A stretch of DNA of 64,000 bases from Lucifuga dentata. Lineage: Eukaryota > Chordata > Actinopteri > Ophidiiformes > Bythitidae. Below, one piece after another: positions 53,962 through 64,000 of this stretch (position 1 is the stretch's first letter; each line of letters opens with the position of its first letter). The notes under the pieces were generated by a model that did not search any database, was not told the DNA's origin, and saw only the letters and a list, made by a program, of their open reading frames with translations. The stretch covers positions 30,125 through 94,124 of the forward strand of contig VXCM01001488.1 of assembly GCA_014773175.1 (NCBI GenBank), in the 5' to 3' direction. Position numbers and translations under genes: made by a program.

Positions 53962-56580
53962 GTGTTAGTGGCTGTTGTGATGACGATGTGCTGTGACAGC
54001 AAACAACACTCCTGTCTGAAGCTTTGACAGAACACCCGCGTACACACACACACATCCACATATATATACACACACCATGACTCAAGAGAGGAAAGAGAGA
54101 AACAGGCTGACTGAGTTTAGTATGCTCATGGAATCTGTCCTTCACTCTGACTTCAGCCTGTTATATTTACATTTATGTGTGTAGTTACATGTATGTGTTC
54201 ATATTAGAGTGTGTGTGTGTGGTGTCAGGAAGTTTTGTTTTGTTTTCCAGCTGAAGATTTTAGATGTAACTATGTAGCTTCATCCCTGCCAAATTTGTTC
54301 TATATTATTTTATTTATGTAAATTAGGGCTGTGTCGTATCATGTCATCTAACTATAAAGACAGAATCTGTGTCTGTGGCACCAGCATCTCTAGAACCTGG
54401 CACTGTATGAAGTTGATATTCAGCAGTTTGTTGCTCAGGACCCAAGGACGTGCAGCGTCACGTGTGTGTGAAGTTGTTTGGATGAGCAGTTCTCAAATTG
54501 AGCTGTGCCAGTAAAAAGTAGTCCATGCTGCAGGATACACTCCAGGCGTAGCAGCATACGCTCTGGTCCAGTATCAGTCTCAACCCGACCCATACAGCAA
54601 ACAAAGCTAGCTCACGAGGACATGCATAACTAAATTATGGCAGACTGCGGTGCACACCATGAAGTCCTTGTTGTGTCAAAATCTGCATCCCCACTGTAAC
54701 TAACTTTCTGAAGATGAAGGAATGAATGATGTTAAAAACTCATATTTGGGTTATTTTTGTGAGACAGGGTGAGTTTGGTGCATTCAGCCCTCAGGTCCCA
54801 GAAAGGAGGGGATGCATTTTTCAGCAGAAATAACGACTAAATAAGAATGGAGGACTTAATCTCTGCTGCTGAATAGGCTTACTGTAGGTATTATTGTTGT
54901 AAGAAGTGCCATAATCACTGTTTGATAAAAGTTATTCAAAGGAATAAATACTGTCTTAGATTACATATATGGTCCATTGTCCGTGATGGGGATGAAATTC
55001 TCGGTAGGGATGCAGATTTCAGCATGACACGGCTCATTCCAAACGGGCATGTACTATTCATGGTAACAGCAGTAATATTTTCATCTGATAAAAATCGGCT
55101 GTCACCACATTGCTATTACATTTGCACTAATAGGCCTTTAACTTTAAAAAATTAATTGCATTTTCATTTTCAGTGTTTACATTTTGGGTTGAGGGTGTCA
55201 CATTTTCCATCTTCATGAATGTCATTTCAGATATATTATTTTGAGGCGGTATCACCCACCCTCAGTGTAAACATGGTTTTTTATTCTTTGACTCAGTTTT
55301 CTTGTGCGTCTTAATTTAAACTAAACCTGCTTGGATGTTTATCATAACCCAGTTAAAACTGCAATATGTGTGAGTGAAATCGCAATAAGATTTTTTTTTT
55401 TACCAAATTGTACAGGTCTAATATACAGAAACTGATGCAGATCTTTTCATTCAACACTGGGTTTGATAGCAAACATGCATACTGTATTTGTAATGTGTTC
55501 CCATAAACAAAAGAATCAGATGACTTGATCATTAAATTAATCAATAGTTACAGTCTTATGCATTTGTGGGGGGAAATAAAAGGTTTAATGAGTTGTTGAG
55601 AGTTAAAAGGCAAAGCGGTTCTCTGCTGCATGACTGAGTTCAGACTTAACCTTTAAAGAAAAGGTTAATCAATGTGTCTGTTCTCTCCTTCCATTAGTCA
55701 CGACCACTTATTCCTCATCTGGGACTCTGGATTAAACTGCTTAATCCTCCATTGTTTCCTGTTAAACTGCTTCCAATTTTTCTTCAGATTCTGCAGTTTC
55801 CCAAAAACCAGTGGCGTAGGTTTGGCTTTAATACTGGTATTTTTCATTTCTCTGCTTTTTCTCCATCTGATGTCTTCATCACCTACTCGATCATGTTCCC
55901 TGCAGGTAATAAACTGGTCAAACTGCTGTGTGATGGAGTCAAAATCAATCCTCCATAAAAAATATGTAAATATTTAATAGCTTGAACCTCTAATAGTAAA
56001 AGTTAAACAGGACAGAAGTACATATATGACGATTTAAATATAGATGAATGTTTGATGTGATGAATGAATAATTTTATTACTCTAGGAAACAAAACTAACA
56101 TAATAAAACCTCCACCAACCACTAACACCCTTTACCCAGTCATCCATCAGATTAGGGTCATATGAGGCAATATATAAAATAAAAAGCTCAGATATTACAT
56201 AGATTCATAAGAGAAAATTATATAGATTTATCAGCAACATTACATATACAGCCCAATAGGATTATATGTATGACTGTAAAAAGGCTGTTGTAGTATGATG
56301 GTCATTGTCAAAATAAAAAATAAATTAATTAATTTTAAAAAAGGCTCTATGCTAACAAGCAAAAGTATTTTACATGTATCTATACGTAGATTTTTATTCA
56401 TAACATATTAAGGCCATCTATGTTTTTTTTTTTTTTTTTNTTTTTTTTTTTTTTTTTGTTTGTTTTGTTTTTTAAAGACTGCACTTTCTCAACAGAGCCA
56501 AACTGTTGTAACCAAGATGGCCACACATCCTCTAACAAAGCTGTAGTGATGTATTATGATTAAATACGCAGCGGGCAATA
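52860..56580. other. Upstream of tjp2, no gene seen
   Basis: Contains a (GA)n run at about 53913-53957, a sequence AATTAGGGCTGTGTCGTATC at 54323 resembling a hAT-type end, and a poly-T block with N at 56440. Frames at 54922-55155 and 55672-55977 have no splice context or known motif. Confidence 0.5.
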
Positions 56581-56599
56581 CATCTGTAAAATAGTATTA

Positions 56600-57930
56600 T
56601 GATATCTTAAGGCATCTGTGCAATAATGATATTGGAGATGATACGAACAATGTATTGGTGATTGCAGAAGTAAACAATACTACAAACTGAAACAACATGA
56701 GTAAAGATGAATAATTGAAAAAGCAGCAGAGTAAAGTTTTTCCCTTCAAAGTATAAATAATTAAATCCTGTAATATTTTAGCTTGTAAACAAAAACTCAC
56801 ATTAACTTGAGCTGCTAGTCTTCAGTCGTGTATAAAACATAATTATCAGCAATAAAATGACTGATGATGTCATAATGTCTGATATTTAGGGTTATGATAT
56901 TTCCTCCAGAGCTAAATAGCCTCTCTTATGCTAAACTAAAATACGCTCCAAAGTCCAAATCCACCACAAGCCTGTGTTTGAGGTGAAGAACATGACTTAA
57001 GTTAGCATAGTGGCTAAGCTAACACTGTTCAGACATCACAACAAAAAGTCACCGCTTCACCGCTTCGCTAATTTCACCTGATCATTTGCTTTTTCTGTCA
57101 CAGGAAGTGCAGCTAGCTGAAGCTTTATACTTGCCATTGTCGCAAGTGAAATCATGCTGTCCGCGCCATGGCACGAGGGGCCTCTGTGACGTCACGGCGC
57201 TTAATTGCACACCTCCTAGATTTTGTAACGTTGGGCACGGGGCGGTCCTTCAAAAGAGAGTAGACTTGTCGGCTGGTGTGTCCACACACATCTTTCTGAC
57301 TCGCCTGTGAGGCTTTTTAAGCACCAACACATGGAACCAAACTCCTGGAATGAAACAGCAACTGTACTCAGGGCAAAAATCCAAGTTTTTACCCTGAGTT
57401 TGGTAAAATATGCAGGGTTGTGCTATGACCGTTTCATTGTCTACTTCCTGCTTTACATAGTTTTCTGTATATATACTGCCCCGTGTAGTTTGTATATTGT
57501 AGTATAAACACCTCAGCGCCCTGTGGAAGTATGCGCACGGCAGGCGACCAAGCCTTAACGCTCCAGCTATGCTTGCCTGAGTCAGCGTCACTTCCTGTTT
57601 GTTTTGCATCTCAAATCAGCTGATTGGCTCTCCTCCTCACATGACTTGTGACTTTGTTGACATTCACCTGAGTGTGTTTGCTTTAGGTAGCGGTTGTGTT
57701 TCCACCTTTGGCTGTTAGCCAGTTAGCCTTGTAGCCAAACAATTTCCAAACCACAGAGGTAGCTCACTTTTTAGGAACAAATTCATCAGATGCTGACGTG
57801 CTCGTTTCATTTCTTTTTGTGCATGTTATGAAGAATCAACAGGTCTTCACATTTCAATATCGGGACAAATTAATGTATGAACAAATTAAACTGGTGTTAT
57901 TATGAGCAATATGGTATGACACACATGGAA
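56600..57930. repeat. Family E large repeat, copy E2 (with a ~430-base insertion)
   Basis: Matches E1 (47880-49375) but lacks MITE A12 and carries an extra block at about 57124-57565 between AGGAAGTGCAGCTAGCTGA and TGAGTCAGCGTCACTTCCTG. The block is GC-richer than its flanks and contains TGACGTCACGG; its ends (AGCTTTATACTTG and, reversed, AGCGTTAAGGCTTGG) are weakly similar. Confidence 0.65.
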
Positions 57931-58063
57931 ATGGCAAAACTATGTTGGTTATTGTGTTTCCTGTCAGCAGAAAAGATGAAAGCTGTTTAAATGTTGTAAC
58001 GTGTTGTGTTTAATGGTATTTAATAGCACCTGGACATTGATACGGTCATGTCTCTGCCGTCCA

Positions 58064-59463
58064 TACAGTGTCCTCCATTAACATTGGCACCTTGGTAAAT
58101 AAAAGCAAAATGGCCAGTAATTGTTTATCCTCTTGACCATTCCACATATTAACAAAGTTTAATTAAAGTAAAATAGTTAAAAGGAAAAAGAAATTCTTAT
58201 CATGAAACAACTATTTTTCTCCATCAGCCTGGAAGAGGATGTGTGTGTATACTGACTCCACACACAGTGAGGATGATAGTTCGAGTGGACAAAGAACCTC
58301 CAAGCATCACAGCTGGAGAGTTAAGGATGTTAGTTGTCTTTTAGGGTCAGAAAATCTACAAAAATACTATCAGACACTATCTAAATAACCACAAATTCTT
58401 TGTGAGATTAAAAAAAAAACCCTCTGCTGTCAACAAACAACAAACTAAAGCCCTACAGTTTGAGAAATGTTACTGAAACTTTCAATGAGATGGAGTTCTA
58501 CGGTCAGATGAGACAAAAATTTGAGTTTTTTGGCAACAAACAGCAGAGATGATTTGGTGTAGATGAATGATCAGCATGCAGAAATGTAGCTCATCCCCAC
58601 TGTGGAGGTTGGTGGAGGATCTTTGATGCTGTGGGCTGTTTTTCTGACAAAGGCCTGGACAACTTGTTAGAATACATGGTGTCATGGACTCCATCAAGCA
58701 TCAGCAGATATTAAATCTAAACCAGAGCCAGGTTGAATCTTCCAGAAGGACAACAATCCAAAGCAAAACCTCAACATCAACACAGAAATGCTTCAGTCAC
58801 CACAAAATCAGGTTTTGACATTAAAGTCCCCTGACCTAAGGCCAAAACCTGTGGACCTGAAGAGGAGAGTCCAAACGTGGAGCTGGAAATCTGAAGACTG
58901 TAGAGACACTGAAAGCATTGAGAATGAATGGACTGGGCAGAAACATAATGTACACACACTCTGCACCTTAAAAGTTCATGTCCATGTTCAGCGGTGTTCT
59001 ATCTCCCATCAAAGCCAGACCACAAATCACTGCGGATGCCAGACTTTAGCCACTGCCTGTAATATAACACTGAATGATTTCAACTCAGAATACTACTATC
59101 ATCTGTAGTCTGAGGGATCTGAGGCCATTCCTCCGTGAAGGATGGAGGAATGGCCTCAGATCTCTCACCATCTGTTCTCCAACCTCATGAAGCTAATAGG
59201 AGAAGACTCAGATGTTATCTTGGCAAAGGGGGGGTGCACAAAGCATGAAATGAAGGGGTGCAAATAATTATTCACACAAATATTTGGAAAAATAAATATT
59301 TGTTTCATGATAAGAATTGATTTTTCCTATCAATTATTTAACTTTCAGTAAAGGTTATATTTTTAATGTTTTGAATGAAAGATCAATAAGATAAAGATAT
59401 TTTTTTCACAGCCCTTTTTGCTTTTATTTACCAAGGCTGCCAATATTAGTGGAGGGCGCTGTA
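58064..59463 (+). mobile_element. Tc1/mariner element with dead transposase
   Basis: The TIRs match over about 45 bases: CAGTGTCCTCCATTAACATTGG at the left, and reversed CAGCGCCCTCCACTAATATTGG at the right, both then CCTTGGTAAATAAAAGCAAAA. Flanking TA on both sides (58064 and 59462) is the Tc1 target duplication. Inside, transposase words can be read with stops and shifts: CATCACAGCTGGAGAG, SDETKI at about 58505, and a degenerate Asp/Pro-rich end near 58830. About 1.4 kb, shorter than an intact Tc1. Confidence 0.88.
59116..59162. repeat. Perfect 19-bp inverted repeat inside the Tc1 element
   Basis: Bases 59116-59134 (GATCTGAGGCCATTCCTCC) pair exactly with 59144-59162. The loop is GTGAAGGAT. 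Confidence 0.92.
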
Positions 59464-60348
59464 CCTAAATCTACGTATATACCCACTTTATCCTGAGAGC
59501 ATCTGTGATTGTTTAATCTCATGTCTTATTAAAATGCTTTTCTTCTCCTGTTGTTTTAAATATTTCAGATGTTACGTTTCCCTTATAAATAAAGAAAAAG
59601 GCTGCTCCTCACAGACAGACACAGGAGAGGACTCCATCGTTATGTGTCCAAAAACAGAGACAAGTGCATAGCAGCTGCTGTGAGACGAGGAAAGAAACGA
59701 TACTCCACATGACCTGCTACTAACCCCGCAAGTCAGACCATCAGACCACGATAAAGCAAGTACTACGCTGCGATGGAACACGTAAACTGCAGTAAAAATA
59801 GCTCCATAAAAAATAAAAGCCTGTCGTTAAAGTTCTACTGAAAGCAAATACTATATGTATGTATAAGTGTCTTTCACACTAAAGGAACTTTTCAGGAACT
59901 CAGGAACTTTCCTTCATTTTGCACCAAGAAACCAGAAATCAGTTTAGCTCCAGAATTTTAAGGAGTTAAAGGACCATCCTGACCAGTTTGCATGTTTAAG
60001 CCCAATGTATTCAACCCACATGCATGTAGCATTACTGATAACCAATTATCGAAACATTAAACCATATTTTAGTTTTCCTGTCATTTTTCCAAATCCCCTA
60101 ATCTTTAAAAATCAAATGTTCAGGTGATACAAACACGTTAAAATTCAATGTTTTACCTTCTACACTTATGCGATTGTTGAAGGCACAGTAGAAGGTTGAA
60201 GACGGAATGGTTAATTTTTCAATTAAAGGGACTATATTTCCTGGCAGAGACATATTGTCCTTTGTGCAGAAATGTGTGTCTTTTGTGTCAGAAATGTGTG
60301 CAGCTCCATGTTGGATCAGTTAAATACAGCTACTTTGACACAAAACTT

Positions 60349-60847
60349 ATCATATATACTTGAACATAAGCTGATCTCATATATAAGCCGACCCCCTGAT
60401 GTTGTTCCATCAGTTTATTTGTTTAGCAAATTACCTGTTTTTCTGGGTATTGTCATAGCATTCCTGTGATTTTCTGAAACTAATCCATGTACAGTAAACA
60501 TGATATTTATTTCAGCGGCTGATTACCGTAACTGACCAATCACAGCAGAGCTTACTGGCCNGTAAACATGATATTTATTTCAGCGGCTGATTACCGTAAC
60601 TGACCAATCACAGCAGAGCTTACTGGCCACCACAAAATGTGCAGGATAAGATGTTTAGTCAGGAAATATCTCATTCTAAGGTATGATTTAAACTATTTCC
60701 ATGGGTAGTGGTAATGGTAGTATTTCCACCCCTGGAAATTTCATTCTCTGGGGTCAAATCTGAATTTCTCGTGTATAAGCCGACCCCCAATTTGCTTTGT
60801 GAAATTTGGTGATAAAAACTCAGCTTATATTCGAGTATATACGGTAA
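60349..60847. mobile_element. Family B TIR element, copy B3, inserted in MITE A14
   Basis: CATATATACTTGAACATAAGCTG at the left and TTCGAGTATATACGGTAAG at the right. Length is inflated by an assembly duplication around N 60561. Confidence 0.85.
60494..60628. repeat. Assembly duplication around N 60561
   Basis: The 67 bases at 60494-60560 are repeated exactly at 60562-60628. Confidence 0.9.
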
Positions 60848-60959
60848 GAGACATCATGTTCGCTGTGATGGATTACCTACCATGAAAGCGTTTCAAATCT
60901 CTACAAGTTGATTTTTATACTGGAATGAGCTGAAACCTACGGCTGTCTGGAAGGTCTAA

Positions 60960-61640
60960 ACAAGGTGGATGTCTGAAGAGATCTCCAATTAAGTCAGATG
61001 GGCCGGGTCAGACGCCAACGTTCAACAACCTTCATAGAGTCTGAAGTAGGGTCTTTTAAAAGTTGAGGTTAAACTTCGGCTGAGGTTCAGTTCCAACATC
61101 TCATTAGTTCTTTCATCATGTTTAATCACCAGAACAAAGAGGCCAAATGAATTACTTATTATCCTGAAAAGACACAATCACAGAAGCGGTTTGCAAACTA
61201 CACACTCCATCCCTAGCGTGAACAGTTGAGTATGAAGGAGGAGAGGGGGCAATGGACTGACAGGGAGGGCTTTTATTAAAATGGAAGTGTAATCTTCAAA
61301 GAGGAGCTGGAGAAGCTGAAGCACCAAGGGATTCACTATCGCAGCCTACGACCTTTTCAGCCCACGTCGATGCAGAGGAAGGACGAGTCAGCAGCAGAGA
61401 TCCACTCTGAACGATGCATCGTTGTTCAAACCTACACGTGCACGCAGTAAACCACATATTTCCCATCACTCCCTGCTCTTGCCACACCTGATTAGTTAAA
61501 CCAGGTGTGTTTACCCACGCAGAATCTGAGAGGCTGAGACACTGAGCTCATTTTTAAAAAAGAACAGAGTGTTTTCATAGGAATAATAAAGTGACCCAGT
61601 ATCTTTAATAGTGAACATGTCATTCTCAACATGTCATTTC
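60960..61640. other. Upstream of tjp2, no gene seen
   Basis: No repeat family or convincing ORF. The minus-strand frame 61296-61487 is short and has no motif. Confidence 0.5.
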
Positions 61641-61641
61641 T

Positions 61642-62260
61642 CTAAAGGACCATATGGCAATTGTGCATGTTTAAAGGACCATACCATCCATTTTGCATGT
61701 TTGAGCCTAATATATTCAATTTTCATACGTTACGTTACTGACAATCATTTCCCAAAGGATAAAACTGTATTTCAGCTTTCCTGATATTTTGCTAAATCTC
61801 TTAATCTTTCAAAATCAAATATTCAAGTGATACACCCACCTTAAAAATCCATGTTTCTCCTGCTAATAGTTACACAGCCTTATGAAGTCACGGTCCTTTA
61901 AATTTTTCCATAAACGCAGGTCTTCTTTTGGGACTATATTCCCTGGTGGAGGCATACATTCACTCTGTGCTTTTTACTGTGCTTAAACGTTAAAATTACA
62001 AAACTTCTAAAAAAAACCTGAATACATGTCTTGTTGGTGATGATGGATTACCTATCCCAAGAACGTTTCAAGTATCAACAAGTTGATTTTAATAGCATAC
62101 CAGAACGAACTGAAACCAGTGGAGGTCTGGAAGGTAGGAAAAACATTTTTAATTCACTGTTCCAGTAGTATGCTTTGGAAATGATTGTCAGTAATGTAAC
62201 ATGTACGAAAATTGAATATATTAGGCTCAAACATGCAAAATGGTGGATATGGTCTCTTAA
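61642..62260. mobile_element. Family A MITE, double-ended copy A15
   Basis: Two left ends (61642 TCTAAAGGACCATATGG and 61671 TTAAAGGACCATACC), as in A10, and the right end GGATATGGTCTCTTAAG. Confidence 0.82.
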
Positions 62261-62522
62261 GTATATACAATCCATATGTACATTACATTACTGACAACCA
62301 TTTCTTAAAATATACTACTTTAGCACTAAATTTCATATTTTTTTCCTACCTTCCAGACTGCCATTGGTTTAATTCGTTCCAGTATGCTTTAAAAATCAAC
62401 TTGTGAGACTTGAAATACGACTGAGATATAATCCATCACAGCAAACATGACATCTGTTAGGTTTTTTGCTTAAGTAACTTTATGTAACTGATCCAACAGG
62501 GAGCTACACAGAAGTCTACTGT
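62260..62522. mobile_element. Family A MITE fragment A16, abutting A15
   Basis: TATATACAATCCATATGTACATTACATTACTGACAACC and CAGACTGCCATTGGTTT are family A internal words. Both ends are lost. Confidence 0.65.
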
Positions 62523-62529
62523 CAACATG

Positions 62530-63030
62530 AAAATATTGGTCAGTTTTACATGACAAAGTGGAGTTGCTCATAGTTTCCATTCCTTAAGGTGTTAGATAAA
62601 CAGTCAACAGTATGGTGTGAAAATCCACTTGCAGACTTGGGAAACTTGCCTGAAATAGGTAATCAATAGATTTTTAAACTGTTTAAAAAGCATCTACTCT
62701 GATCTGTCTCAAATTAAGAGAGATAGCAGGGCCAAACAAAGCCAAAGAAAACCTCATACAAAGCATTACATGATACTGCATAGAATTCCAATATTGTAAA
62801 GACTTCATATTTCAGATTCATATCTCACACAATTCATATCACACACACACGGCGAGAAAACAAGGTGAGGAAGAGAAAGTGTAAATGAACATCACCATGG
62901 AAGCTGCACAGATCCTCATTAAGGCCATGAAAGATCAACATCAATCAATGTCTATCGACCGGTTTCAACATGGTTTTACCCTGAACAACCTGTGTGTGTT
63001 TTTGCGCGCTTCTATAAACAGACTAGGTCA

Positions 63031-63095
<65 letters not shown>

Positions 63096-64000
63096 CACAT
63101 GTAATGAGGCATGAGCACTTTGAAGTGGAAATGCAGCTGCAGGCAGAGCAGCTCTGTGACGTTAAAGCAACAGAACATGCGATGACAGCTGTCCAAATCC
63201 TCTCTCATTCAGCACGCTTTCATGCATATTAAAACTTCAGTTACATTCTGATTAAGGTAATAAAACAATTTTTTTCAAATTTCAAACACCATGGTTAAAA
63301 TCAGCATAAACTGCATTCTTACTTTGAGTAACAGACTTCCATTATGTGATGGATGCAGTTATTCAGGCATGTAAATGTTATAATCGCAGTAAGACTTCTC
63401 CACATTGTGTACTCTCCACGTACTGTGCTTAGTGATGTAGTCTTAAATACTAGCGTGATATATGAAGGTATATTTGGGATAACTACAATCAAGATGATTA
63501 CTGAACAGTGAACAATGTTATACTGTGACCATAGAATAATACTGCAAACTCTAACAACATGAGTAAAAAGTACTACGTGTAAAAGTAGCACAGTAGAGCA
63601 TTTCCCTTCAGTAAAAGTACAAATAACTAAACCTACTTGAGCTTGTAAATAATAACTAAAATGAACTTGACCTGCTAGTTTTCAGTCGTGTATCCATGAG
63701 TTTCCTGTGCCCCATGATGCCTTGCACGTATGATGGGCGTTATTTCCGGTTAGAAGTAAACAAACCGTCAAATACATGAAGATCTAGCTAGTGAAATTAA
63801 CTAAGGATGTGGGAACACAACCTCACAGAGCTCAAAAAGGGTGAAATATGAATACCTTCACCCTCTGTAATCGATGGTTGGGGAGATGACGTTAAGAAGT
63901 GGCTTCAGATCAGGTATGGTAGCATTTTTAGCTGTTTTGTTGATTCTGTAGCCTGTGATGGTAAGGCGATGAGCAATTTGAAAAGCTCGGAGGCGTACCA
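62530..64000. other. Right edge, no gene seen
   Basis: Contains a long (CA)n run at about 63033-63099 and a fragment of family E (63480-63690: GAACAATGTTATACTGTGACC ... TAGTTTTCAGTCGTGTA). The frame at 62885-63232 runs through the CA repeat and has no motif. Confidence 0.55.

Larger units (their letters stand above)
59964..60955. mobile_element. Family A MITE copy A14, split by family B element
   Basis: The left end GTTAAAGGACCATCC continues to TTTGACACAAAACTTAT, then a family B element intervenes, and family A resumes with GAGACATCATGTTCGCTGTGATGGATTACC. The right end is truncated near 60955. Confidence 0.8.

Noticed and set aside
55672..55977. 101-codon hydrophobic plus frame
   Set aside because: AT-rich pyrimidine-heavy sequence with no start context, splice sites or recognisable motif.
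62885..63232. 115-codon frame near the right edge
   Set aside because: A long (CA)n run forms its middle; no splice context or motif.

Overview
The window reads as ray-finned fish (teleost) nuclear DNA. The evidence is a spliced vertebrate gene with GT/AG introns, a fish-type TRIM (finTRIM-like) sequence, many long (CA)n microsatellites, Tc1-type and L2-type transposon debris, and many short non-autonomous DNA transposons. It is a draft scaffold. It has one 201-base N gap (24354-24554) and 21 isolated single Ns. Twelve of these single Ns lie between two identical copies of a 41-67 base sequence, so the assembler joined overlapping contig ends without merging them.

The one clear functional locus is most of the 5' half of tjp2 (zonula occludens-2, ZO-2), on the minus strand from about 46.5 kb down to the left edge. 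Fourteen exons can be spliced by hand with matching phases. In order of transcription they encode a candidate start exon, PDZ1 (37608, 37248 and 35660), a long Arg/Ser-rich linker (33444), PDZ2 (31881 and 29799), a second linker (21485, 20684 and 18647), PDZ3 (17083 and 15847), SH3 (7997) and the SH3-guanylate-kinase hinge (258). The guanylate-kinase core and C-terminal tail lie beyond base 1.

Two other gene-like objects sit inside tjp2 introns on the same strand. One is a finTRIM-like RING/B-box/coiled-coil/SPRY pseudogene (4352-6099) with a stop codon inside the RING finger and further breaks near the SPRY domain. The other is an intact intronless 535-codon ORF (12145-13752) for a coiled-coil protein built of 35-residue repeats (exact 105-nt spacing). 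Just upstream of it is a perfect 20-bp-arm inverted repeat holding two consensus cAMP-response elements.

The rest is intron (left two thirds) or sequence 5' of tjp2 (right third), filled with repeats. They include about 16 copies of a palindromic MITE with ends like TTAAAGGACCATACC, three copies of a second TIR element, five copies of a third dispersed repeat, hAT-like, PIF/Harbinger-like, piggyBac-like and Tc1 remnants, and L2-type LINE fragments. Several are nested and give a relative order of insertion. No convincing gene was found right of 46.6 kb. No tRNA, rRNA, CRISPR or prokaryotic feature was seen.
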